In this document: positions 7,868-15,685 of the stretch, in pieces
Numbering within the stretch: position 1 is the first letter of the stretch
Layout of the letters: each line of letters begins with the position of its first letter
From: Fimbriiglobus sp.
Lineage (GTDB): Bacteria; Planctomycetota; Planctomycetia; Gemmatales; Gemmataceae
Reading direction: 5' to 3'
Assembly (NCBI GenBank): GCA_022841795.1
Contig: JALHQU010000017.1
Span: 1-64,000 of the forward strand
DNA: 64,000 nucleotides
Program-made: the position numbers and the translations under genes
Notes under the pieces: generated by a model
Seen by the model: only the letters and a program-made list of their open reading frames with translations
The model's database searches: none
Told to the model about the DNA's origin: nothing

Positions 7868-8788
7868 TCATTTCTTCTTGCGGGCGATCGCCTCCTTCAC
7901 CGCCGCGCCCAGGTCGGCCGGCGTCTTCGCCACCACGATGCCGGCCGCCTCCAGCGCCTTGATCTTGTCGGCGGCGCTGCCGCTGCCGCCGCTGATGATC
8001 GCCCCGGCGTGCCCCATCCGCCGGCCGGGCGGGGCCGTCTGGCCGGCGATGAACGCCGCCACCGGCTTGGTGACGTGCTGCTTCACATACTCGGCCGCCG
8101 CCTCCTCCGCCGTCCCGCCGATCTCGCCGATCATCAGGATGGCTTCGGTCGCCGGGTCGTCCTGGAACAGCTTCAGGCAGTCGATCTGGTTGGTGCCGAT
8201 GATCGGGTCGCCGCCGATGCCCACGCACGTCGTCTGCCCGTACCCCATGCCGGTGAGCTGGAACACCGCCTCATATGTGAGCGTGCCGGACCGGCTGAGC
8301 ACCCCGACGCCGGTCTTGCCCGGCTCCACCGGCTTGTGGATGTAGCCGGGCATGATGCCGATCTTGCACTGGCCGGGGGTGATGACGCCGGGGCAGTTCG
8401 GGCCGACCAGCCGCACCCCCGGCTTGGCCTGCACGAACCGCTTCGCCTTCGCCATGTCCAGCACCGGGATGCCCTCGGTGATGCACACGATGACCTTGAT
8501 GCCCGCGTCGGCCGCCTCCATGATGGCGTCGCCGGCCCCGCCGGCCGGCACGAAGATCATGCTGGCGTTCGCCCCGGTCTTCGCGACGGCTTCGGCCACC
8601 GTGTTGAACACCGGCAGGCTCTTGCCCGAGTCCTTGCCGGTCCACGTCTGCCCGCCCCGCTTCGGCGTCACCCCGCCGACGTAGCTGTGCGGGCTGTACT
8701 CGACGCTCTTGTCCGTGTGGAAGCTGCCGGCCGAGCCGGTGATCCCCTGGGTGATGACGCGGGTGGACTGGTCGATCAGGATGCTCAC
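7868..8788 (-). CDS. sucD: succinate--CoA ligase [ADP-forming] alpha subunit
   Basis: A 306-residue protein of the SucD family. It begins [20 protein letters not shown], the CoA-binding Rossmann start, and contains [44 protein letters not shown] and the phosphohistidine loop [13 protein letters not shown]. It forms the alpha-beta succinyl-CoA synthetase of the TCA cycle, making ATP from succinyl-CoA. GTG 8788 is chosen because it matches the family N terminus and follows gagg; longer in-frame starts add unrelated residues. The beta subunit gene lies more than 1.5 kb upstream on the same strand, with two unrelated genes between. Confidence 0.95.
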   Translation of the reverse strand: MSILIDQSTRVITQGITGSAGSFHTDKSVEYSPHSYVGGVTPKRGGQTWTGKDSGKSLPVFNTVAEAVAKTGANASMIFVPAGGAGDAIMEAADAGIKVIVCITEGIPVLDMAKAKRFVQAKPGVRLVGPNCPGVITPGQCKIGIMPGYIHKPVEPGKTGVGVLSRSGTLTYEAVFQLTGMGYGQTTCVGIGGDPIIGTNQIDCLKLFQDDPATEAILMIGEIGGTAEEAAAEYVKQHVTKPVAAFIAGQTAPPGRRMGHAGAIISGGSGSAADKIKALEAAGIVVAKTPADLGAAVKEAIARKKK

Positions 8789-8881
8789 GGACGAGCCTCG
8801 GGAGTGGTGGGACGAGTCAGCCCGGCGAGGTATGCGGCGAGCCGGTTTTGGGATTGATACAGGTGGCAAAGTGGGAGTGTA

Positions 8882-8934
8882 GTCCGCGCACGCCGTGTGC
8901 GGTCTGTCCGAATCCGCACACGGCGTGTGCGGAC
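8882..8934. repeat. intergenic palindrome, 21-bp arms (cacgccgtgtgc family)
   Basis: Arms 8882-8902 and 8914-8934 pair with one mismatch around an 11-base loop. The core gcacgccgtgtgc resembles the cores of the palindromes at 13910, 37415 and 39463. It lies between the 3' end of the lipoprotein gene and the start of sucD, about 90 bases upstream of the latter. Confidence 0.85.
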
Positions 8935-8944
8935 CACACTCGGC

Positions 8945-9745
8945 TCACTTCACCTCGACGGCGTCCACCTTCATGTCCGCTGCGGAGCGGCCGGCGGACA
9001 GTTTGACGGTCGCCGTCTTGCCGCCGACGGTCGCCGTGACGGTGTCCTTCGTCGCGACGGTGACGGCGTACTGCGTGGCCCCGCCGAACAGCTCGGCGAG
9101 CTTGTTCTTGAGCGCGCCGAAGTCGTACTTGCCGTCGATCACGCTTTTGCCGAGGTTCGACCGGCCGGCGTCGGACAGCAGCCCCTCGGCCAGGTGGAAC
9201 TTGCGGGTGAGGGCGGCGTCCAGAAACGCCATCGCCGTGAACTGGGCGGCGTCGCCGTCGCCCTTGAACGAGCTGTCCGGCAGGCTCTTCGGGCCGACGC
9301 TCAGCCAGTCGATCTTGCCGTCGGAGGCCACCCGCAGCAGCGTCCGCTCGCCGGCCTTGCCCTTCGCCGCGAACAGGGCGAACTGGCCGTCGGCGGTGAG
9401 CAGCTTCGGGTCGTCGCCCACCTCGGTGGCGGCCAACTTCAGCAGTTGGGCGGCGGCTGTGTCGGAGTACCCCTGGGCCTTCTCCGCGTCCAACTCGGCC
9501 GGGGCGTACACCTTCTTGAACTCGGCGGTCAGTTGTGCCGGGGTGGCCTTGCCGTCCTTCACCGCCTTCAGGAAGTCGGCCGCGGCCGACTTCGTCTTGT
9601 CGTTGAACCCGTCGTACTTGCCGGGCGGTTGGGTGCCGCCTTTCCCGCTCCCGCTGGTCGATGGGTTCGACGGTGCGCCGCACCCCACGGCGAACCCGAG
9701 GGCGACGGCGAACAGGCCGGGGGAAACGATCCGTGTCGTCGGCAT
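8945..9745 (-). CDS. lipoprotein of unknown function
   Basis: A 266-residue protein with a lipoprotein signal: positively flanked hydrophobic stretch and lipobox FAVGCGAP, followed by a Ser/Gly/Pro-rich linker. ATG 9745 has gagg upstream and begins the signal; earlier in-frame codons do not. The mature part starts with a helical segment (AAADFLKAVKDGKATPAQLTA) and continues with a domain resembling a lysozyme-inhibitor or nuclear-transport-factor-like shape by secondary structure only, ending in beta strands (KDTVTATVGGKTATVKL). No family is recognised. It sits between the Uma2 gene and sucD on the same strand. Confidence 0.75.
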   Translation of the reverse strand: MPTTRIVSPGLFAVALGFAVGCGAPSNPSTSGSGKGGTQPPGKYDGFNDKTKSAAADFLKAVKDGKATPAQLTAEFKKVYAPAELDAEKAQGYSDTAAAQLLKLAATEVGDDPKLLTADGQFALFAAKGKAGERTLLRVASDGKIDWLSVGPKSLPDSSFKGDGDAAQFTAMAFLDAALTRKFHLAEGLLSDAGRSNLGKSVIDGKYDFGALKNKLAELFGGATQYAVTVATKDTVTATVGGKTATVKLSAGRSAADMKVDAVEVK

Positions 9746-9771
9746 GGGCAAACCTCGGTGCGGGGCAGGGG

Positions 9772-10353
9772 TCAGGCGGCGGGGGCGGCAGGCGGTTGGC
9801 CGGGCAGGGTGAACAGATCGGCCACCTTGCTGCGGAAGTCGGGCAGCACATCGAATCCGGTGAGCTCGTCCGCCGCGGCGAACACTTTCGGCGACTGCCG
9901 AGGCACATACACGATCAATTCTCGGTCGTCTGGGATGAGGTGCCAAACCATGCCCACCCCGTATCCGATGGCGACAGTTGCTCGCTGTAGCGCCCGGCTC
10001 GACCACAGCGGTCCGCATAACTCGACCATCAGCATCGGGATTTCGGTGGTGACACGAGGCGGGAAGTCGTCTCGGGATGACGGCGAATCGAACAACATCA
10101 CGTCCGGCATGTGTACGGTGAGCGGATCGCGGTCGAAGACAATCGCTTCCGCGAGCCAGCCCACCTCACCACGGCCCCGGCGGACGACGTAGTCGCTCAA
10201 CACGCTCGTTGCCGCCATCCGCTCATGGAAATAAGGGAAAGCCGGGAACACCCGCCCGCGATGAACGTGAAGACGGGCTTGCGCGTTCTCCGGGCGGTTG
10301 GCCCACTCGAAGAACTCTTCCGCCGTCATCAGTTCGGTCGTGGCGGTCGCCAT
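9772..10353 (-). CDS. Uma2-family putative restriction endonuclease
   Basis: A 193-residue protein of the Uma2/DUF820 family (PD-(D/E)xK nuclease fold). It begins with the family start ELMTAEEFFEWA, has MPDVMLFD followed by MLMVELCGP (the acidic residue and the E of the nuclease core), and ends VWHLIPDDRELIVYV plus FDVLPDFRSKVADLF, the usual C terminus. Such genes are greatly multiplied in planctomycetes and cyanobacteria and their biological role is unknown. It lies 22 bases downstream of sucC, probably in the same transcript. Confidence 0.88.
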   Translation of the reverse strand: MATATTELMTAEEFFEWANRPENAQARLHVHRGRVFPAFPYFHERMAATSVLSDYVVRRGRGEVGWLAEAIVFDRDPLTVHMPDVMLFDSPSSRDDFPPRVTTEIPMLMVELCGPLWSSRALQRATVAIGYGVGMVWHLIPDDRELIVYVPRQSPKVFAAADELTGFDVLPDFRSKVADLFTLPGQPPAAPAA

Positions 10354-10375
10354 GCTCTCGCCCTCCGTGGGTGTC

Positions 10376-11575
10376 TCACTTCGCCAGTTCGACCACCATC
10401 TTCGCGGCTTCGGTGAGCGTCGGGGCGACGCGGATGGCCGGCAGTTCGGCTTTCACCGCCCCCAGGATTTCGCGGGCCTTCTCGACTTCGTTCCCTTCCA
10501 GCCGCACCACCACCGGGATCTTGAACCCGACCTCGCGGCCGGCCTTCACCAGCGCGTCGGCGATGCGGGCGCAGCTGGCGATGCCGCCGAACACGTTCAC
10601 GAAGATGGCCTTCACCTTGTCGTCGGACAGGATGATGCGGAACGCCTCCACCGCGTTCTCGGCCGTCACCCCGCCGCCCACGTCCAGGAAGTTGGCCGGG
10701 TTGCCGCCGTAGAACTTGACCATGTCCATGGTCGCCATCGCCAGCCCGGCGCCGTTCACCAGGCAGCCGATGTTGCCGTCCAACTGGATGTAGTTCAAGT
10801 CGGCCTTCGCCGCCCGGATCTCGGTCGCGTTCTCTTCGGCCAGGTCGCGGAGGGGTTCCAGGTCTTTGTGACGGAATTTGGCGTTGTCGTCGAAGTCGAT
10901 CTTCGCGTCCAGCACCACCACGTCGCCCTTCTTCGTGACGGCCAGCGGGTTCACCTCGACGATGCTCGCGTCCTTCTCGAAGTACACCTTCGACAGGGCC
11001 ATCAGAATCTTGACGACGGAACCGATCTGGTCGTTGGTGAACCCGAGGTCGAACGCCATCTTCTGCGCCTGGTACGGGAGCAGGCCGGTCTCCGGTTGCA
11101 CCTGCACCTTGATGATCTTCTCCGGGGTGTCGTGGGCCACCTTCTCGATGTCCATCCCGCCGGCCGCCGACCCCATCAGGATGGGCACCCCGGTCGTCCG
11201 GTCGAGCACCATGCTGACGTAGAACTCCTTGTCCGGCTCGGCGTCGGCCTGCACGATCAGCGTCTGAATCTTCTGCCCGTCCGGGCCGGTTTGCAGCGTC
11301 CGCAGTTTGTGCGACAGCATCGCCTCGGCCACCGCCTTCGCCTTCTCCTTGCTCGTCACGAACTTCACCCCGCCGAGCTTGTCCGCGTACCCGAGCAGTT
11401 GCCCGGCCCCCCGCCCGCCGGCGTGGACCTGCGCCTTCACCACCGCCCCGCCGCCGTTGCTGAGCGCGTCGAACGCCGCCGCCGCCTCGTCCGCCGTCTT
11501 GCACACGATGTGCTTCGGGATGGGCGCGCCGTAGCCGGCCAGCAGTTCCTTCGCCTGATATTCGTGGACTTTCAT
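10376..11575 (-). CDS. sucC: succinate--CoA ligase [ADP-forming] beta subunit
   Basis: A 399-residue protein of the SucC family, partner of sucD. It starts MKVHEYQAKELLAGYGAPIP and has the ATP-grasp landmarks KAQVHAGGRGAGQ, DKEFYVSMVLDR, the metal-binding EVNPLAV and DAKIDFDDNA, and the succinate/phosphate loop NGAGLAMATMDM with FLDVGGGV and NVFGGIASC. It makes or uses ATP in the TCA cycle step between succinyl-CoA and succinate. It is the first gene of the minus-strand run sucC, Uma2, lipoprotein, sucD. Upstream is a REP-like palindrome belonging to the divergent transposase. Confidence 0.96.
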   Translation of the reverse strand: MKVHEYQAKELLAGYGAPIPKHIVCKTADEAAAAFDALSNGGGAVVKAQVHAGGRGAGQLLGYADKLGGVKFVTSKEKAKAVAEAMLSHKLRTLQTGPDGQKIQTLIVQADAEPDKEFYVSMVLDRTTGVPILMGSAAGGMDIEKVAHDTPEKIIKVQVQPETGLLPYQAQKMAFDLGFTNDQIGSVVKILMALSKVYFEKDASIVEVNPLAVTKKGDVVVLDAKIDFDDNAKFRHKDLEPLRDLAEENATEIRAAKADLNYIQLDGNIGCLVNGAGLAMATMDMVKFYGGNPANFLDVGGGVTAENAVEAFRIILSDDKVKAIFVNVFGGIASCARIADALVKAGREVGFKIPVVVRLEGNEVEKAREILGAVKAELPAIRVAPTLTEAAKMVVELAK

Positions 11576-11623
11576 CGGGGGGATTTCCGGTGAGGGACGA
11601 TGTGCGGGAAGTTATAGTGCTAG

Positions 11624-11674
11624 GCCGACGGATAGCTAAGAGTGAAAGCCGACGGATAGCTATCCGTCGGCTTT
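11624..11674. repeat. REP-like palindrome upstream of transposase (gccgacgg family)
   Basis: A perfect 30-bp palindrome occupies 11645-11674; each half is aaagccgacggatag plus its complement. A half copy (gccgacggatagcta) lies at 11624-11638, so one complete unit and one arm are arranged in tandem. It ends 12 bases before the ATG of the tyrosine transposase. The same palindrome with one changed base pair closes the gene at 12236-12265, and a diverged copy lies at 21297-21320. Confidence 0.93.
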
Positions 11675-11686
11675 GGGAGGTTACTG

Positions 11687-12250
11687 ATGGAACCGGACCG
11701 CTCCGCCTGGAAGTGGTTCCACTGCACCAGCCACACCTACGGGGCGTGGCTGCCGGGCGACCCGCGGGGCTACCGGACGTGGAAGCACCACGAACACATC
11801 GAAGGCGACTACAAGAACCCGCCGCCGCCGGGGATGTACGACGACGTGTTCAAGCGGAGCCTGGGCCTGATGAAGCAGGAGAAGGTGGTTCTGCCGCCGG
11901 ACTACCGCCGGATCATCGGCCGGGCAGTTCTGGAAAAATTGCACGAGGTGCAGGCCCAGGTGCTGTGCGTCAGCATGAGTGCGACGCACCTGCATGTGTT
12001 GGCGAAGATGCCACCCGGCGAGTTCCCGCGGAAGTGGCTGGGCATGGCGAAGAAGAACGCCACCTTCGCCGCCCACGCCTGCAGATGGGTCGGCAACGTG
12101 TGGGCGAAGCGGTCGAAGCCGAACCCGATCAAGGACCGCCGGCACCAACTGAACACATACGGTTACATCCTGCGTCACCGCAAGGAAGGCGCCTGGGTGT
12201 GGGACTTCCGCCGCGGGGAGCTGCAACCAGACACGAAAGCCGACGGGTAG
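11687..12250 (+). CDS. REP-associated tyrosine transposase (Y1/IS200-like)
   Basis: A 187-residue protein. ATHLHVLAKMP carries the HUH metal-binding pair (His101, His103) and LNTYGYILRHRKEGAWVW holds the candidate nucleophile tyrosine (Tyr158 or Tyr160). The N terminus (YGAWLPGDPRGYRT, then YKNPPPPG) matches a group of Y1-type transposases expanded in planctomycetes. REP-associated transposases are single-stranded DNA enzymes that act on short palindromes. Here a 30-bp palindrome sits just upstream and a sister copy contains the gene's own TAG stop, so the last four residues (KADG) are encoded by the palindrome. There are no IS200-type left and right ends or direct repeats; the gene stands singly. 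gggagg precedes the ATG. Confidence 0.85.
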   Translation: MEPDRSAWKWFHCTSHTYGAWLPGDPRGYRTWKHHEHIEGDYKNPPPPGMYDDVFKRSLGLMKQEKVVLPPDYRRIIGRAVLEKLHEVQAQVLCVSMSATHLHVLAKMPPGEFPRKWLGMAKKNATFAAHACRWVGNVWAKRSKPNPIKDRRHQLNTYGYILRHRKEGAWVWDFRRGELQPDTKADG

Positions 12251-12265
12251 CTACCCGTCGGCTTT
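12236..12265. repeat. REP-like palindrome closing the transposase gene
   Basis: A perfect 30-bp palindrome with half-site aaagccgacgggtag, differing from the upstream copy by one base pair. The transposase stop codon TAG is bases 12248-12250, at the centre of the palindrome. Its right end is 11 bases from the end of the broken minus-strand gene. Confidence 0.93.
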
Positions 12266-12275
12266 GAAATTCACT

Positions 12276-12632
12276 TCACTTCGGCTCGATGCCCAGCGCC
12301 TCGGGCGGGGGCAGGTCCAGCACCTCGGGCAGTTGAATGCCCAGATCGTCCGGGCCGGGGAAACTCACCCGTGCCACCGGCTCTTGTCGCGGCTTCGGCC
12401 GCGGTTGGGCCACCACCTCCGGCTGGCGCCGCGGCGGGGCCGCCGGCCGCGTGTACATTGGCTCGTCGTACCCGAACATCGGCGAGTTCGGCGGACCGCC
12501 GAACGTCGGGGGGCACACCCCGGCCGGGCTTCACCCGGCATCCGCCTTGCCGGGCAGCCAGCTCACCCAGGTGAGCAGACCCAGCCCGACGCACATCCCG
12601 ACGCCCACCGCCGCCTTGATCCGCGCACTCAT
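12276..12632 (-). pseudogene. small secreted proline-rich protein, interrupted by an in-frame TGA
   Basis: From ATG 12632 a signal peptide is read (SARIKAAVGVGMCVGLGLL, cleavage expected after KADA), then TGA at 12533-12531 stops after 33 codons. The same frame continues open to 12276 with a plausible mature part: PPTFGGPPNSPMFGYDEPMY, a Pro/Arg-rich middle and LPPPEALGIEP. Signal and mature part in one frame with a single stop between them argue for a nonsense mutation rather than chance. A GTG at 12518 could start the second part alone, without the signal. No family is recognised. It follows the transposase unit by 11 bases. Confidence 0.55.
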
Positions 12633-12740
12633 GCGTTCACACTCCACCCCCCGACGGACACGGAATACCGGACATTCCGCCGTGACGGAAGCCCAACCGG
12701 CGAACCGCGGGTGTCAACCCGCGGGTGGTAGAATGCCCGG

Positions 12741-13919
12741 ATGACACCAGACGACCTGATCGCCGACGCCCTCCGCAACCCCGGCTTCCGCCGGGCCACG
12801 TTCGCCGGCGTGCCCCGCGGCGGGCCGTGCCCGTGGGTGCGGGTGGTGGTGCGGCCGGTCGAACTCCGCGGCGAGCGGCACCTCCAGTTCTCGTACTTCG
12901 ACCAGCGGAAGGACGTGACCCGGAACTACCGGCCGGGTGAACTGGCCGAGCCGCTGGGCGAGTTGCTCGCAGCGCGGTTCAGCGGCATCCACCTGACGAC
13001 GGCGACGGAAGAGATCGACGTCCGCACGTCGAAGAAGGGGAAGGTCCACGTCGGCCGGCGGCAGGCGGCGGGGGGTGACACCCCGCTGTCGCACAACCGG
13101 GTGAAGGACGTGCCCCTGCCGGAGGGCCGGGCCGACCGCCTGCTCGAAGTGATGGGGGTGATGGACGCCGCCGGGCGGGTGAAGCCGACCATGCGGGCGA
13201 AGTTCACCCAGATCAACGAGTTCCTCAAGCACCTGTCGCACGTCCTCGACGATGCCGGGTTGCGGTCTCTCGGCCGGCCGGTGGACATCCTCGACTGCGG
13301 GTGCGGGTCGAGCTACCTGACGCTGGCCGTCCACCACTACCTGAACGACGTGCTCGGCATCCCGGCCCGCATCCTGGGCGTGGACGTGAACGACGAGGTG
13401 GTCCGCAAGAGTGCGACGAAGGCGGACCGGCTCGGGGCGGTCGGGCTGAACTTCGCCGTCGGGAAGATCGGCGAACTGGACGCGAAGCCGGACGTGGTAC
13501 TGGCCCTGCACGCCTGCGACACCGCCACCGACGACGCCCTGGCCCAGGCGGTGCGGAGTGAGGCGAAGCTGCTGCTCAGCGTGCCGTGCTGCCACCAGCA
13601 CCTGAACCGGCAGTTGAAGGCGGAGCGGGCGGAGGTACTCCGCCCGCTCCTGCGTCACGGCCTGATGCACCAGCGAGCCGCCGACCTGTTCACCGACACG
13701 TTCCGCGCACTGACCCTGCGGATGGCGGGGTACAAGACCGACGTGGTCGAATTCGTCGGCACCGAACATACCCCGCGGAACCTGCTGATCCGGGCCGTCC
13801 GTGGGGCGCCGCCGGACCCGCAGTTCGCTCGCGAGTACCACGAGCTGAAGCGGTTCCTCGGGGTGACGCCGTACATCGAGGCGGCCCTGGGCGAGCGGTT
13901 CCCGGCCGTGGCAGAGTAG
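12741..13919 (+). CDS. SAM-dependent methyltransferase
   Basis: A 392-residue protein. The SAM site is DILDCGCGSSYLTLAV (around residue 180), followed by GVDVNDEVV, VLALHACDTATDDAL and SVPCCHQHLN. This set (Cys-rich glycine loop, HACDTATD, PCCH) is that of the Methyltransf_32 group related to eukaryotic METTL25/RRNAD-type proteins, whose substrates are mostly unknown. Residues 1-150 form a separate N-terminal domain (VRVVVRPVELRGERHLQFSY, FSGIHLTTATEEIDVRTSKKG). The last codons and the TAG stop lie in a 68-bp palindrome, so the natural C terminus may have been replaced. Confidence 0.8.
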   Translation: MTPDDLIADALRNPGFRRATFAGVPRGGPCPWVRVVVRPVELRGERHLQFSYFDQRKDVTRNYRPGELAEPLGELLAARFSGIHLTTATEEIDVRTSKKGKVHVGRRQAAGGDTPLSHNRVKDVPLPEGRADRLLEVMGVMDAAGRVKPTMRAKFTQINEFLKHLSHVLDDAGLRSLGRPVDILDCGCGSSYLTLAVHHYLNDVLGIPARILGVDVNDEVVRKSATKADRLGAVGLNFAVGKIGELDAKPDVVLALHACDTATDDALAQAVRSEAKLLLSVPCCHQHLNRQLKAERAEVLRPLLRHGLMHQRAADLFTDTFRALTLRMAGYKTDVVEFVGTEHTPRNLLIRAVRGAPPDPQFAREYHELKRFLGVTPYIEAALGERFPAVAE

Positions 13920-13990
13920 CAGGCACACTCCGTGTGCCGTCCGCGGACGGCACACGGAGTGTGCCTGCTACTCTGCCGGTTCCCGGCCGT
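13896..13990. mobile_element. 68-bp perfect palindrome between 14-bp direct repeats
   Basis: Bases 13910-13943 and 13944-13977 are exact reverse complements with no loop. The 14-base sequence cggttcccggccgt occurs directly before it (13896-13909) and again at its right end (13977-13990). This is the pattern left by insertion with target duplication. The element contains the TAG stop of the methyltransferase and reaches the last bases of the convergent secreted-protein gene. Its arm agtagcaggcacactccgtg (and ten more bases) recurs exactly at 37415-37444. Confidence 0.85.
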
Positions 13991-14556
13991 CACTTCTTCG
14001 TGAACTCGACCAGTTCCATGGTCATCGAGAACGTGTCCGCCTTCGAGGTCATCTTCACCAGCATGCCGGGCACCTCGTCGGACGTCCACATCTGCCCGCT
14101 CGTCTCGCCCAAGCCTTCGAGCTTCGACTTGTACTTGTACCACTTCGTCTTCACCTCGGTGCCGCCCACCTTCAGCGTCTCTGTGCCCTCCTCGAACGTC
14201 CCTTCCGGCTTCCCGGCTTTCGCCAGATCCGCCGCTTTCGCGTCCACCTCCACCGTCTTCGTCACGTCCCGCTTCATGGCCGGCGCCTTGAACGGCTTGC
14301 CCATCAGTTCGGTCTCCGTGTCCATCTCCAGCACCAGTTTGTCGTCCTTCACTTCGATCAGCTTGGAGATGACGGTCGAGCCGGTCTTCATCCCGGTGGA
14401 CTCGGTCGTCATCTTCAGCGTGGCCGTGGTGCCCGGCTTGAACTTCGACCAGTTGGCGTACTCCTGGTTGTCGACCTTCTTCTTGTCCTGGGCCGGAGCG
14501 GTTGCGGCGGCCAGCACCAGGGCGGCGGCCAGAGCGGCGAATCGAACGTGCGACAC
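13990..14556 (-). CDS. secreted protein of unknown function (paralogue A)
   Basis: A 188-residue protein with a Sec signal peptide (RFAALAAALVLAAATAPAQ). The mature part has WSKFKPGTTATLKMTTE, then ISKLIEVKDDKLVLEM, TETLKVGGTEVKTKWYKYK and TSDEVPGMLVKMT, a beta-rich pattern. It is a clear paralogue of the protein at 14994-15569, sharing the order WSK, K-L-I/L-E, GTxxVKTKW, S-D-(E/D)-(V/M)-PGM-V-K and VEFTKK at the C terminus. GTG 14556 follows ggag and begins the signal. No enzyme motif is visible; a structural or binding role outside the cytoplasm is possible. Confidence 0.7.
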   Translation of the reverse strand: MSHVRFAALAAALVLAAATAPAQDKKKVDNQEYANWSKFKPGTTATLKMTTESTGMKTGSTVISKLIEVKDDKLVLEMDTETELMGKPFKAPAMKRDVTKTVEVDAKAADLAKAGKPEGTFEEGTETLKVGGTEVKTKWYKYKSKLEGLGETSGQMWTSDEVPGMLVKMTSKADTFSMTMELVEFTKK

Positions 14557-14691
14557 GAGCGTCTCCGTTTGAGGGACTGGGCGGGCAACCCGCATGATAG
14601 GAATGCCCTGGGAGGTTGCGACCGTTACACAATCCGCCGCCTCAAGTTAACTCTGTCGAGATCCGGAGTCGGCAACAGGATTCGGGGTTTG

Positions 14692-14902
14692 AGGCCCGAA
14701 GGGCCGGACTCCCTCAGCCCAGGTCGGAGCGAGCCGCAGGCGAGCGCAGGCCTGGGAACCGGAGTGAATGGGAACAAGCCCCGAAGGGGCGGGCTACCGG
14801 AGGCCGCCCCTTCGGGGCTTCGGCAATGTGATCGGTCTCCCAGGGCGACGCTCGGCTTCGCCTCGCTTGCCCTGGGCTGAGGGAGAACGGCCCTTCGGGC
14901 CT
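14692..14902. repeat. 211-base nested multi-hairpin element
   Basis: This explains the 437-base gap between the two paralogous genes. Outer arms (aggcccgaagggcc at 14692 and its complement ending at 14902) continue through ctccctcagccca and its complement. Inside are two smaller hairpins opening and closing with cccagg/cctggg or ccctggg, and a central 15-bp perfect stem at 14776-14790 and 14806-14820 (aagccccgaaggggc). The whole can fold as one branched structure on either strand. The flanks 14557-14691 and 14903-14993 show nothing further. Confidence 0.8.
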
Positions 14903-14993
14903 GAAGAACTCGCCCGTGTAAGCCGATGCCCGGCCGGGTGGGATCCGCCTGGAAACTGCCCCCCAACCCGGCTGGGTTATACCGACGGGCGCG

Positions 14994-15569
14994 TCACTTT
15001 TTGGTGAACTCGATCACCTCCAGTGTCGATTCGAGGTCCGGTGTTTTGAGCACGAACTTGACGGTCATCCCAGGCATGTCGTCGGACAACCAAGTCTGCC
15101 CCGACAGTTCGACCCCGTCCATTTTGTTCTTATGTTTGAACCACTTCGTCTTCACGTCCTGGGTGCCGATCTTCACGGTTTCGGACCCGTCCTCATAGGA
15201 GCCGAGCGGCTTCCCTGCCTTGATCGCCTCCGCCTCCGCCGTACTCACTTCGATCAGCTTCGGGATGACGGTTTGTTGCGGGGACGGTTTTTCCACTTTG
15301 CCCATCACTTCCACCTCGGCGGAAATCTCGATGGTTAGTTGGTCGGCTTTCATCTCCAGCAGTTTGACGACGTAGGTTACGGTCGATTTGGTACCTTTGG
15401 AGTTGGACGTCATCTTCGATTTCACACTCGCACCAACCGCACACTTCGACCACGAGGTGAACACGGGGTTGTCCACCTTCTGTTTGTCATCGGCCTTTTT
15501 GTCGTCGGCCGAGGCAACGGTGGCCGTCAACATCACCGCCATCGCCGTCAGGGAACGCAGGGTGAACAT
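14994..15569 (-). CDS. secreted protein of unknown function (paralogue B)
   Basis: A 191-residue protein with signal peptide (SLTAMAVMLTATVASA) and the same mature pattern as paralogue A: FTSWSKCAVGASVKSKM, VKLLEMKADQLTIEI, GTQDVKTKWFKHKNK, WLSDDMPGMTVKF, VIEFTKK. The two genes are in tandem on the same strand and probably arose by duplication, but they are well diverged, so the event is old. They are separated by a large nested palindrome element. No catalytic residues are seen. Confidence 0.7.
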   Translation of the reverse strand: MFTLRSLTAMAVMLTATVASADDKKADDKQKVDNPVFTSWSKCAVGASVKSKMTSNSKGTKSTVTYVVKLLEMKADQLTIEISAEVEVMGKVEKPSPQQTVIPKLIEVSTAEAEAIKAGKPLGSYEDGSETVKIGTQDVKTKWFKHKNKMDGVELSGQTWLSDDMPGMTVKFVLKTPDLESTLEVIEFTKK

Positions 15570-15685
15570 TGGGCCTCCGGCGTACCTGAGGTGTGAAACG
15601 ACTGCGTGGGGAATGTACGGCCGGGCGGGTCGAGTTCTACCCCCCGGCGAGCCTACAATGGGGAACCTACACCCGGAGTCCCCCC

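Noticed and set aside
11624-11674. CRISPR-like repeat array
   Set aside because: Only one and a half units are present, with no spacers of regular length; no cas gene is in the window.
12531-12533. TGA as a selenocysteine or recoded codon
   Set aside because: It falls at the signal peptide cleavage site, not at a catalytic position, and no hairpin resembling a selenocysteine insertion element was seen after it.
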